This document shows positions 1 through 8,204 of a DNA stretch of 64,000 bases, piece by piece. This stretch comes from Bauldia sp. Lineage in GTDB: Bacteria > Pseudomonadota > Alphaproteobacteria > Rhizobiales > Kaistiaceae. Where the stretch lies: assembly GCA_037200845.1 (NCBI GenBank), contig JBBCGQ010000001.1, positions 496,001 through 560,000 of the forward strand, written 5' to 3'. Every line of letters starts with the position of its first letter. Position 1 is the stretch's first letter. The notes under the pieces were generated by a model. That model was not told the origin of the DNA. It ran no database searches and saw only the letters and a list, made by a program, of their open reading frames with translations. The position numbers and the translations under genes were made by a program.

Positions 1-189
1 GGAGAGACGATTGTGTATGTCTATCCAGAAAGCCTTCCCCGTGTCGCTCTCGTTGCCCCCGACATAGAAGGGGCATACCTGCTCGGCCAATATTCGGAAG
101 GCCTGAACAATCAGGCGGCGCTGTTGTTCGCCAAATGAAGTCCAGATTTGGGTTGATGCATAGCGGTGGGCAAAGATATCGGTCAGCAT
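1..189 (-). CDS. N-terminal fragment of an unrecognised protein, runs off the window
   Basis: An open frame starts at ATG 189-187, has no stop, and leaves the window at position 1 (63 codons). The protein begins MLTDIFAHRYASTQIWTSF and continues with GEQQRRLIVQAFRIL and a charged stretch ending WIDIHNRLS. The amphipathic, tryptophan-containing sequence reads like a genuine globular protein. It lies 25 bp downstream of the REase-nSTAND3 gene, on the same strand and in the same frame, so it is probably the next gene of the same operon. I do not recognise the family with certainty. The plus strand is also open over positions 1-138 (45 codons), but operon context and composition favour this strand. 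Confidence 0.55.
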   Translation of the reverse strand, partial: MLTDIFAHRYASTQIWTSFGEQQRRLIVQAFRILAEQVCPFYVGGNESDTGKAFWIDIHNRLS

Positions 190-213
190 GCGAGCATCGC
201 GCGCGGGTGCCCC

Positions 214-1705
214 TTAAGTTGGCTGCAGCAGCGGTGCGAAAAGTGCGCGCAAATCATCATCATCAAACGCGTCAGACTGCTCGGACGACCTAAGGCCAAC
301 GGATGGTGAATTTGACCGCCCGTGGGTGTCTTCAAGCCATTCTCTCTTCTTCTCGACTGCCTCGACGGCGTGTTCGATTGCGACAGCCGAAACGCTGGCT
401 CGAGCCCCGAGCTTTCGCAGCGTTCCCGCATAGTCATTCAACGTAGACTCTGAATCGATGTCAGATATTGCTTCTCCTACGTTCGCAATCTCACTGCGGA
501 TCGCCGCGTCTACCGCTTCAAGCGCATCCGTGCTTAGGGCATATCGCCATCTCTCGACGGCGTCGGACACATTCTCAAGCTCGTCCCCCGGCATTCCAGT
601 TTCCAACATCCCAATAAAGTGTTGCTCCAAGAGGTCCGCCATTCGAGCGGCATTTGGGAACTCGCCGTAGTAGCCATCGTCGCGAAGCTTTCCCATCAAT
701 CCGACGACCTCTTCGCCGTCGCGCCAAGAGTCCAACCCTCCGATAGGGTACTCCGACAGTGACAGAGCCGTTTCGGCGAAAACATCTTCCTTGGCTTCAA
801 ACCACCAGCAGATCAGAAGGTCGATTCGGGCAACATTGTTTAGCCCATAGGCCCTGCCTATCCGAACATTGTTCTCCAGCGCGTACATGTAGATCGGTTC
901 CTGCGCGAACTGGGCAGCGACCGAATCGAAAGCTGCGGCTAAGCTGGCGACATTACCCCGCTCCTTGATCTGCTTGCCCTGTTCCCAAACTGCGGCCGCC
1001 CATTTCGTGGAAACCGCTGCCCGCGCTAGGTCGCAGAGCAAGTGAAAATCGTTCACGTATCCGGCTAGGTAGTCCCGAAGCGAAGGATTAATAAATGTGA
1101 CCGTCCCATCCTCGATGGAAACGAATCCACCTTCGAGAATGCGTAGTGCTTCTTCAAAATCCTTTGGATCGTGTGAATCTCCATACTTCGCCGATAGCGC
1201 TGAGTGCACCGCGCGGTAGTTAATTCGAAGCACGTCGACTGATACGCCGTACTCTGAACAGAAATATAACGTCAGCAACAAGTGCTGGCAGGCTTTGGAT
1301 ATGTGAGTTCGAAACGCGATGTCCCAAAGACGGGTCGGATGATCGAGCAGGTTCTTGAACTGCCTTGGATAATCTGCAGCCGGAATGTCGTGGACATGGG
1401 AGATATCCGTCATCCACTCAATTAGCCGTGGATTATAATGCTCGTGATCGACGACTTCCACGAGGCTGCCGCTGTTGATAAGCGACGCGATATGCGCTTG
1501 AGGCGTGCCAGAGGCAACGAGATGATTATAGAGAATTCGCGCCCTTATTCGTCGATCGTACACCTCAACATCGAGGACATACTTCGCAATTTCCAGACGA
1601 CGATCGGCGAGGTGCTCTGAAACTCGACGAGCTTCTTCGAAGATGTATGCGCGAGTCGTTAGGATAAACCGGGCGTTGGGCGACGAGCGCACACGGCTTA
1701 TGAAA
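214..1705 (-). pseudogene. 3' part of a REase-nSTAND3 NTPase gene split by an IS1595-family element
   Basis: This is the C-terminal two thirds of the gene whose 5' part lies at 4219-5009. Reading starts in SSPNARFILTTRAYIFEEAR, the segment that normally follows Walker B in novel STAND NTPases (nSTAND3). It then passes through a helical effector-type region of about 480 residues to a stop at 214. Removing the insertion plus one copy of the target duplication joins the halves as DSDLARFISRVRSSPNARF in perfect frame, giving an intact protein of 760 aa. The family pairs a PD-(D/E)XK nuclease-like domain with a sensor NTPase and is often found in defence islands. A shorter product starting near 1692 could still be made, but it would lack the nuclease and P-loop. 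Confidence 0.85.
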
Positions 1706-1713
1706 CGTGCAAG
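1706..1713. repeat. Left 8-bp target-site duplication of the IS1595-family element
   Basis: CGTGCAAG immediately outside the left inverted repeat is repeated exactly at 4219-4226. An 8-bp duplication is usual for the IS1595 family, and it shows a single simple insertion. Confidence 0.93.
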
Positions 1714-1738
1714 GGCGATGTTTCACTTGACATACCCA
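1714..1738 (+). repeat. Left terminal inverted repeat of the IS1595-family element
   Basis: The repeat begins GGCGATGTTTCACTT and matches the reverse complement of 4194-4218 (GGCGAAGTTTCACTT...) at 22 of 25 positions. The right partner is 4194-4218. Confidence 0.9.
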
Positions 1739-1775
1739 CGCCCAATACCTAGATTCTTGGCCAAGGAGACAGTCC

Positions 1776-2699
1776 ATGGCCATCTCGGTTCTTTCCGCAC
1801 CGCATTTTCATAACGAGGAAGCCGCTTTCGAGTACGTCGAAGCGCACCTCTGGCCTAATGGCCCGGTCTGCCCGCATTGCCAGAACGCGGACGGTACTAA
1901 AATCGGGCGTCTCAATGGCAAGACCACTCGCGCGGGCCTTCGCAAGTGCTACGTCTGCCGGAAACCTTTCACCGTCCGCATAGGTTCGATCTTCGAGGAC
2001 AGCCACCTTGCGCTTCGGCTGTGGCTTCAGGCCATCCATCTGCTTTGTTCGTCAAAGAAAGGCATCTCCACTCGCCAGCTTCAGCGCACGCTTGGCTGCG
2101 GGATGAAGACTGCTTGGCACCTCGGCCACCGTATCCGCCTCGCCATGGACCCCGGCGCGGTCGGTCCCTTGGGTGGCGAAGGCGTCACCGTCGAAGCCGA
2201 CGAAACTGCCATCACGAACTCGCGCAAGACCAAGCGCCAGCCCGGTCGGAAGAAGCCCAAGCAGCACGTTATGAGCCTTGTTGAGCGCGGCGGCTCCATT
2301 CGTTCCATGAGCATCGACCACACCAACGTCGGCGCGGTGCTGCACCAGCACGTTCACCGGGATAGCCGCCTCGTGACCGACAGTGCGCAGCACTACAAGC
2401 ACCCGCCGGTCGCCAGCCACGGTGCCGTCGACCATTCAAAGTTTGAGTGGGTGCGAGACGACATTCACACCAACACGCTCGAAGGCTTCTTTTCGATCTT
2501 TAAAAGAGGTTTGGTCGGCATTTATCAGCACATGGACGCCAAGCACATCGACCGCTACTTGGCCGAATTTGATTTCAGACAGAACACCCGCGCGAAGCTT
2601 GGGATCAATGATGTGCAGCGATCCGAGATCGCGCTAAAGGGTTTCAAGGGAAAGCGCCTTACCTATCAAACAACTAGTGCGGGGGTGGCGCAGGATTGA
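1776..2699 (+). CDS. IS1595 family transposase (ISXO2-like DDE)
   Basis: 307 aa. It moves the element at 1714-4218 by cut-and-paste or related chemistry. The N-terminus has the zinc ribbon typical of the family (VCPHCQN near residue 32 and KCYVCRKPF near residue 60). A helical DNA-binding segment follows (GISTRQLQRTLGCGMKTAWH). The ISXO2-like catalytic core shows acidic residues at VTVEADETA and LVTDSAQHY, and the family C-terminal block HTNTLEGFFSIFKRGLVGIY. The start ATG has a good ribosome binding site (AAGGAGA, six bases upstream). Length is normal and no frameshift is seen, so it is probably functional. Confidence 0.95.
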   Translation: MAISVLSAPHFHNEEAAFEYVEAHLWPNGPVCPHCQNADGTKIGRLNGKTTRAGLRKCYVCRKPFTVRIGSIFEDSHLALRLWLQAIHLLCSSKKGISTRQLQRTLGCGMKTAWHLGHRIRLAMDPGAVGPLGGEGVTVEADETAITNSRKTKRQPGRKKPKQHVMSLVERGGSIRSMSIDHTNVGAVLHQHVHRDSRLVTDSAQHYKHPPVASHGAVDHSKFEWVRDDIHTNTLEGFFSIFKRGLVGIYQHMDAKHIDRYLAEFDFRQNTRAKLGINDVQRSEIALKGFKGKRLTYQTTSAGVAQD

Positions 2700-2799
2700 T
2701 TAGATTGGGGATTATCTATGCGTGCTGCTTTGGAGGCCTTGTAGGCACGACGGCTGCCTGCTACCGACGATATCTCAGCACGCATGAGGTGATTCGGTC

Positions 2800-3825
2800 A
2801 TGAGCACGGACGCAACGAAGAAGGACTCGCCGCAACGCCGCGGTGGCTTGGCGCGCCGCGAAAGTCTTTCACCGAACGAGAGACGGCGCGCCGCGCGTCA
2901 AGCTGCCATCGCCCGCTGGAAGCAAGTAGGCGATGTTCCGGAGGCCAGTCACCATGGCGTGCTAGAAATCGGAGATCGGCAGCTTGAGGTCTATGTCCTG
3001 GAAGATGGACGGCGGCTGTTCCACAAGCGCGTGATGGGGCACGCCTTGGGCCTTAAATCGGAAGGCGGCAACGCCTTCATGAAGATGATCTCCGGCCAGA
3101 AGATAAGATCCGAGATCCCCGCAGATCTCGCCGACAAGCTCGCAAAACCCGTAGTTTTCCGCGGTTTCACTGGAGATCCGGTTCACGGCTACGAAGCATC
3201 GGTTTTGATCGAAGTTTGCGAGGCTTTGATCCGCGTGCGCGATAGCGACAGCTTGACGAAGCGCCAGATGTTTTTGGCGGTCCAAGCCGAATTCCTCTTA
3301 AGAGCCGCGGCCAAGCTCGGCATCACGGCGCTGATCGATGAGGCGACCGGCTACTCCGACAACAAGCGGAAGGATGAATACCGGCAACTCTTCCAAGAAT
3401 TCCTGCGCGATGAGTTCGCCCAATGGGAGCAAGACGAGTACCCCGACCGCTTCTTCGACATGATCTACAAGCTGTACGGACTTAAGCGGAAGAACCCGGA
3501 CTCAACCAAGCACCCACGGTTCTTTGCGAAATTCATTCGCAAATACATCTACTACCCGCTCGCGAATTCGCACGGCGCAATTCTGGAACAGCTCGATCAG
3601 AAGAATCCTACCGTTTATACGAACGGCGGTCGCCGGTACAAAATGTACCAGTTTCTTTCCGAGAAAGTCGGGCTTCCGGCGCTGCGCGCACACCTCTGGC
3701 AGACGATAGGCATCGGCGCGGTGGTGTCGGACAACGAGAGCTTCGACAAGCTGTTCTACAAGGCGTTCCCGGAAGCCATCCCGGCCCCGCGCAATGCCGC
3801 ACAGCTTCGCTTCGACGGGATCTAG
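2800..3825 (+). CDS. P63C domain-containing passenger protein of the IS element
   Basis: 341 aa. The basic N-terminus (RRGGLARRESLSPNERRRAA) is followed by a region resembling a KilA/Bro-type antirepressor fold, then the P63C region with ALIDEATGYSDNKRKDEY and EYPDRFFDMIYKLYGLK. P63C proteins are recurrent cargo next to IS1595 transposases in Rhizobiales. Their role is unknown; a DNA-binding or regulatory role in transposition is only inference. The gene lies 100 bp after the transposase stop and 3 bp before the small gene at 3829, so the two passengers are probably co-transcribed. Confidence 0.85.
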   Translation: MSTDATKKDSPQRRGGLARRESLSPNERRRAARQAAIARWKQVGDVPEASHHGVLEIGDRQLEVYVLEDGRRLFHKRVMGHALGLKSEGGNAFMKMISGQKIRSEIPADLADKLAKPVVFRGFTGDPVHGYEASVLIEVCEALIRVRDSDSLTKRQMFLAVQAEFLLRAAAKLGITALIDEATGYSDNKRKDEYRQLFQEFLRDEFAQWEQDEYPDRFFDMIYKLYGLKRKNPDSTKHPRFFAKFIRKYIYYPLANSHGAILEQLDQKNPTVYTNGGRRYKMYQFLSEKVGLPALRAHLWQTIGIGAVVSDNESFDKLFYKAFPEAIPAPRNAAQLRFDGI

Positions 3826-3828
3826 CCC

Positions 3829-3987
3829 ATGCCAGAGAAACCCGAACAGAAGCCCGCCGATGCAGATCAATCGAAACGGTTCATCGACATGGCCCGAAAG
3901 GTCGAGGTCGATGAGACAGCGACCGAGGCAGATCGGATCTTCAAGAAGATCGTGAAACCCAAGCCCCAGAACGACAAGGGCCGCTAG
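3829..3987 (+). CDS. Small hypothetical passenger protein (52 aa) of the IS element
   Basis: It starts ATG at 3829, three bases after the P63C stop, and ends TAG at 3985-3987. The sequence is strongly charged (MPEKPEQKPADADQSKRFID, later EADRIFKKIVKPKPQ) and has no membrane segment. The arrangement directly behind a P63C gene, in the same element, suggests a conserved transposon-associated partner. Its function is unknown. The tight spacing implies translational coupling to the P63C gene. Confidence 0.7.
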   Translation: MPEKPEQKPADADQSKRFIDMARKVEVDETATEADRIFKKIVKPKPQNDKGR

Positions 3988-4074
3988 GCCAAAGAGATCG
4001 GGGCGTAGCCCACTACGCGCCCGAATGGCTGGGAGACAGACCTAGCTAAAGTCCCGGCCCCTTAGTCTGGGGCA

Positions 4075-4130
4075 ATGGAGCCGCCACCTACGATCAACCC
4101 GCAAAGACGACGTGGGTGGCGGTGCTCCAT
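4075..4130. other. Large stem-loop in the non-coding tail of the IS element
   Basis: The arms ATGGAGC-CGCCACC (from 4075) and GGTGGCG-GT-GCTCCAT (to 4130) pair over about 14 bp with a two-base bulge and a loop of roughly 25 nt. It lies between the last passenger gene and the right inverted repeat. It could be a terminator-like structure, an end-proximal recognition structure or a small RNA. No T run follows. Confidence 0.5.
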
Positions 4131-4218
4131 TAGCAAGATCCATGAGTCCGATCAAATTGTGGTCCGAACCGACGGACGACAAGATCTCGTGGCTGGGTAT
4201 GGGAAGTGAAACTTCGCC

Positions 4219-4226
4219 CGTGCAAG
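4219..4226. repeat. Right 8-bp target-site duplication of the IS1595-family element
   Basis: An exact second copy of CGTGCAAG (1706-1713), immediately outside the right inverted repeat. The duplicated bases belong to the interrupted nSTAND3 gene. Confidence 0.93.
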
Positions 4227-5009
4227 ATCGGAGTCCTTGTGCGATAGCGCGCGCCGGTCTAGCGCGACCTTCCCCAGAAAATCGTCAAAGAGAAATACTT
4301 GCTTTTTGGCATCTACTATCGAAGCGAATCCGTCCTCGAGATCGCGGATTGCCACTAGGTCCCAACCTTGAGCCATGTGAGCAAATGCAAGGACCTCAGC
4401 TAGCGTCGTCTTGCCCACTCCGGGAGGTCCGGAAATAATAAGGATATGCTGGGCATCTAAGATCGATGACGCTTGAGTCAAACTCGGATTGGCTGCGTAA
4501 ACTCGGAGCTTCGCGGTTATTCCATCGCTGGTGATGCTGTTGAATGCATTCGCACCAGCGTGAACGATTCGATCGAGCACGGCGGCGCTCGTAAGCCAGA
4601 GTTTGAAGTTTGCTTTCTCGATGTCCGGATATCGGCGGAGCAGAGCGTTCAAGTCTGCGGGCGAAAAAATGTCCGACTCGCTCTGCAGCGAAGGACCGAT
4701 GATATCGGCCAGCTTCTTCTTGTTTGCCGGCGACAATGGCCGAGAGGTCGCCAACACGTAGCGGCTAGGTGCGAGCTGTTCGATCGCCTTGCGCTCAATC
4801 TTCATCCTTGATGTGAGCTGAGCGTAGGTTGAGCCCACATAGTGCTTTGCCTGCAGGATCGTTTCGCCTGCATCAGAATGGCGTCCGTCCATGCCGCCAT
4901 CGGGACCCGACGCGAAAGCTTCAAATCGAAGTCCAAGTTCCCGCCCGATAAGGTCGCGGACCAAATCCTCAAAGTCCGCCCAATTTAGATTCGCGAAATC
5001 GTAGGACAT
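4219..5009 (-). pseudogene. 5' part of a REase-nSTAND3 NTPase gene split by the IS1595-family element
   Basis: The fragment starts ATG 5009 and holds two domains. Residues 1-115 are an Mrr-like PD-(D/E)XK nuclease domain (NWADFEDLVRDLIGRELGLR, then GPDGGMDGRHSDAG and TILQAKHY). From about residue 185 comes a P-loop NTPase with Walker A ISGPPGVGKTTLAE and Walker B QVFLFDDFLG. Translation now runs about 22 codons into the element and stops at 4152. The remainder lies at 214-1705, and deleting 2513 bp rejoins the halves in frame. Nucleases fused to STAND NTPases act as sensor-effector proteins, so the intact gene was plausibly an anti-phage or anti-plasmid protein. The present product would keep the nuclease and both Walker motifs but lose the regulatory half. 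Confidence 0.88.
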
Positions 5010-5142
5010 GAACGTCTCTGCGTGTGAGGTTTGAGGTTAGACTCGGAATCCATCGCTCGGGGAAGGGCGGGACGCGTGGTGGGCAGTCCTGTTTGTGGGC
5101 GCAGCATTGATCCCGCGCCGCGACTCGGTCTAGTCCAAATAC

Positions 5143-6708
5143 ATGCCGCCTAAAGAAGAAGCCCAAGAACAGATGCGTGTCTTCGCGGAGCGTGCTGACG
5201 CGCAAGAACATCAACGCCGCTTATTGCAGGGTCTAGGCCGGCGGATCACATCGTTCGTAACGGCCGAGGGCGTTCGCGTCGTCAGGGTAGGAGGCGCAGT
5301 CTATCAGTCGAAGGTGTGGCGGACGTTTCACGAATTTCTTGCAGACTACATCCAGATCGCCCTCACCCAAGAGTGGGGCAGGTCGGAACTATCAAAGCCT
5401 GAAAGTGAAAGGCATCCTCTGCTGATCTGGTGGGCCAAATCTCAGGATTTCGCTGCTGAGCAAGTGGGGCAGAAGCGCGGCCCCGTTAAGACCGACTTGA
5501 TGCCGGGTGCGACCGAAGCCTATCTCCAACTCGCCTACAGCCTTTATCTCTCCGCGCACAATGCCGGTCTGCCAGAGCTTCTTTTGAAGCGGCTGCGGAA
5601 CCGTGATCAGTTTGAAGGTGCGGTCTATGAGGCGTTCGTAGTTGGCTTGTTCGCCAAAGCTGGCTTCACGATCGAGTTCGAGGATGAGGGCGACTCGTCA
5701 TCCAGTCACTGTGAGTTCATCGCCGCGCATGGGGAAACTAAGCGCCGCTTCTCCGTCGAGGTGAAGGCGATCGGCTCGTCCTCGAAAAGGGCCGGTGCCA
5801 GTGTCCAGCCTCCAAAGGTCAGAGGTCTCTTTCGGAGGGCTTTGAGCAAAAGCGCCGCACATCCTCGAATAGTGTTCATTGATCTAAATCGGGCTCACCA
5901 TCCTCTAGGCCCTGGAAATGAACCTATCTGGCGATCCTCAATCGAGTCGGAGATCAATCGAGCCGAGGGTGAGATGTTGGTCGATGGTTCGCCTGCGCCT
6001 CCCGCGTACCTCTTCGTGACCAATCGCGGTGCGATGCTGCATGACCTCGACCGCCCCGCCGTGCCGCAGGCGTGGTTGACGATGGGTTTCAAAATCCCGA
6101 ACTATCCTGTGGGTAAGCGCTCCTCCGCTATGATCGACATGTACCGTGCGAGAAAGGAGCACATCGAAGCTCATGTGCTGATGAAAGCGCTGGAGACGGG
6201 TGGCCGCGTACCTGCGACCTTTGACGGGCGTCTTCCGGAAGAAGCATTTGGTCTACAGACCGAACCTCGCCTTCTTGTCGGCAACGCCTATTTGCTTCCT
6301 CCGCCGCCAGAGGGAAACAAAGAAGTTGTCGGCGTTCTAACAAGCGCGATCGTTCTTGAGCCGGAGCGCAACGCATACGGCGTCTATCGCCTGGCAGATG
6401 GAAAACACGTCATTTGCACGACGCCCTTGACGGACGTGGAGATGGACCTTTACCGCGCCTCACCTGCCACATTCTTCGGCGTGGTCCGGAGTGAGACGAA
6501 GAAGGGGTTCACTGATCCATTGGATGCTTTTGACTTCCTGCATGAGACATACTCGCAGACTCCGCGCGAGAAGCTCCTGGAGTTCATGGCTGATTGGCCA
6601 AACCAGGACCTGTTGCAGAAGCTCGATCAAGCACGACTCTCCGAGCACTACTGCGCCCAAATGGCGACCCAAATCTGGCGCGAGCATCAGGCACGCATCG
6701 CGGCTTAG
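5143..6708 (+). CDS. Hypothetical protein with a PD-(D/E)XK nuclease-like core
   Basis: 521 aa, family not recognised. The central part, near residues 165-210, has the order expected of a PD-(D/E)XK nuclease: GAVYEAFVVGLFAKAGFTIE, then SHCEFIAAHGE, then RRFSVEVKAIG, that is a helix with Glu, an acidic strand and an ExK strand. The N-terminus (MPPKEEAQEQMRVFAERADA) is charged and helical. The C-terminal half carries no motif I know. It is transcribed away from the split REase-nSTAND3 gene. The lower GC matches the island rather than the chromosome. A DNA-targeting role is inference. Confidence 0.75.
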   Translation: MPPKEEAQEQMRVFAERADAQEHQRRLLQGLGRRITSFVTAEGVRVVRVGGAVYQSKVWRTFHEFLADYIQIALTQEWGRSELSKPESERHPLLIWWAKSQDFAAEQVGQKRGPVKTDLMPGATEAYLQLAYSLYLSAHNAGLPELLLKRLRNRDQFEGAVYEAFVVGLFAKAGFTIEFEDEGDSSSSHCEFIAAHGETKRRFSVEVKAIGSSSKRAGASVQPPKVRGLFRRALSKSAAHPRIVFIDLNRAHHPLGPGNEPIWRSSIESEINRAEGEMLVDGSPAPPAYLFVTNRGAMLHDLDRPAVPQAWLTMGFKIPNYPVGKRSSAMIDMYRARKEHIEAHVLMKALETGGRVPATFDGRLPEEAFGLQTEPRLLVGNAYLLPPPPEGNKEVVGVLTSAIVLEPERNAYGVYRLADGKHVICTTPLTDVEMDLYRASPATFFGVVRSETKKGFTDPLDAFDFLHETYSQTPREKLLEFMADWPNQDLLQKLDQARLSEHYCAQMATQIWREHQARIAA

Positions 6709-6838
6709 TCGCTTGGCCTGCTGCAGGGCCAGTAGGGCGAACGTTCGCAGTGGTTTCCAATGCTGGCGAAAAATGAATCGCTCACGTGAGAGCCCATACG
6801 TGAACGTGCGGATCGCGATTTCCCCCCCGTGGGGTGGC

Positions 6839-7425
6839 TCACAGGCTCGCCGCGTTGAGCGCCCGCTGAACCTGCACAGCGGACCATGAGCCAATACCCC
6901 GGGCAGTCGGGATGCCTCGCGTCGTCAACTCCCGCGCCATACTGCGTAGCGAAAGGCCCTCGCGCTGCAGGGCAACAAGCGTGGGCTTCAGGTCGGTAGC
7001 GCGAGCCGCGATCCTCTCCATCACCGCTTCCCTCGCCCTCTGTTGAATAGCCCTTGTGGGCCTTTGCCCCCGATCGCCTCCAAGCTTTCGTCCGCGTCGC
7101 TTCGCTGCCGCAAGGGCAACCTTCGTGCGCTGCGAGATCAACCCCGCCTCAAGCTCCGCAACCGCCACCATACTGTTCAGGAGAAAGCGTCCCTGCGGGC
7201 CTTCGACCTGGGGGAGGTCGCAGAAGCGAACATCGACTCCCGCCTCCAACAGCCGCGATAGGAACGCCACAGATCGCGTCAACCGATCCAGCTTCGCCAC
7301 TACGAGCGGAGCACGATGGAGCCGGGCGGCGGCCAGCGCTTGCTCCAACTCGGGGCGATCGGACTTCCGGCCACTCTCAATCTCGGTGAACTCCGCGACG
7401 ATCGACCAATCCCCGCCGTTGAGGA
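6839..7425 (-). pseudogene. Serine recombinase (resolvase) remnant, 5'-truncated
   Basis: Recognisable sequence runs from LNGGDWSIVAEFTEIESGRK through LVVAKLDRLTRSVAFLSRLL and AVAELEAGLISQRTKVALAA to a C-terminal helix-turn-helix (EGLSLRSMARELTTRGI). These are the latter part of the resolvase catalytic domain and the DNA-binding tail. The first 40 or so residues, including the catalytic serine segment (normally YxRVSTxxQ), are missing. They are replaced upstream of 7425 by unrelated sequence, leaving an open frame back to 7531. Without the nucleophile it cannot recombine DNA. The break coincides with the 5' break of the gene at 7443, which reads the other way. Confidence 0.8.
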
Positions 7426-7442
7426 GTCTCCCAAAGGCAGAG

Positions 7443-7964
7443 CGACATCGGATCAGGATCAACGGCGAGGAGGTAATCGACCTGGACTTCGCCAGCATGT
7501 TCCCGCGCCTCGCCTTCTTGAAGCTTGGCATGATGCCGCCTTCAGGAGACCTCTACGCGGTGCCTGGGCTGGAAGATCCAAAGTATCGGGATGGTGTGAA
7601 GGGAGCGATGAACACCCTCTTCTTCGCCGATCGTCCCAAGGCGCGGCTACCTAGCGAGTTCCGAAAGCAGCTGCCTCAAGGTTGGACCTTAGCTCGCGTT
7701 AGGACCGCCATCCTCTCTCGGCATCCAGACCTTGAGCCGGCCTTCGAGCGTGGCCTTGGGCTTGAGCTGATGTTCATCGAGAGCACCATCATGGTGAAGG
7801 TGCTGATACGACTGATTGGTGAGGGAGTGGTCGCTCTCCCCATGCACGATGGTCTCATGGCTCCAGCCTCTAAGAGGGATGAGGTGAGGGCAGCGATGGA
7901 GGATGTGGCTGAGGAGGTAGTGGGATATAGGCTGCCTACCTCTGAGAAGGCCTTGAAGCATTAG
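7443..7964 (+). pseudogene. Polymerase-palm-like protein remnant, 5'-truncated
   Basis: About 173 codons of clear coding quality, starting without a start codon at the scar near 7440. The order of motifs resembles a family A polymerase palm: VIDLDFASMFPRLAF (motif A-like, catalytic Asp), KGAMNTLFFADRPK (motif B-like), and VVALPMHDGLMAP (motif C-like, comparable to the HD of DNA polymerase I). Proteins of this kind occur on rhizobial and sphingomonad mobile elements. The assignment rests on motif order only. An open frame extends back to 7056, but that part is antisense to the recombinase and not real. Confidence 0.6.
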
Positions 7965-8002
7965 CCCTAGAGGCAGCCTGACAGGAGGGGGGTTAGGGAA
8001 GG

Positions 8003-8035
8003 GAGATGGGTGTCATCCCTCCCTCCTCCCATCTC
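8003..8035 (+). terminator. Stem-loop after the polymerase-like remnant, possible terminator
   Basis: GAGATGGG (8003-8010) pairs with CCCATCTC (8028-8035) around a pyrimidine-rich 17-nt loop. There is no following T run, so it is at best a weak terminator. The rest of 7965-8204 shows no gene. Confidence 0.3.
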
Positions 8036-8204
8036 TACCCCAAGGCAGCTCATAGGACACCTCTGTGAGTTCCTCCGCCGAGCTACTCCTTAAGTGGGGC
8101 AGGTAACTCCGAGATTGCTCTCACTCTCAAGTCGGTGTGACTGCACGAACGAGGCAAGCCCATGCCGTCGCTAAACCAACAAATCGCCGACGAAACTTAG
8201 AACG

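Larger units (their letters stand above)
1714..4218 (+). mobile_element. IS1595-family insertion sequence with passenger genes, 2505 bp
   Basis: The element is bounded by imperfect 25-bp inverted repeats (1714-1738 and 4194-4218) and flanked by the 8-bp duplication CGTGCAAG. It carries, in order and all on the plus strand, an ISXO2-like DDE transposase, a P63C-domain gene and a 52-aa gene, then about 230 bp of non-coding DNA with a large stem-loop. It sits inside an nSTAND3 gene on the minus strand. Both ends are intact and the transposase frame is full length, so the element may still be mobile. Confidence 0.93.

Noticed and set aside
1-138. 45-codon open frame on the plus strand ending TGA at 136-138
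   Set aside because: The minus strand over the same bases reads a better protein that starts properly and continues the direction of the upstream operon. Both cannot be real over their full length.
4152-4218. Extension of the 5' nSTAND3 fragment to a stop at 4152
   Set aside because: These codons lie inside the IS element's right end and are read-through by chance, not part of the gene.
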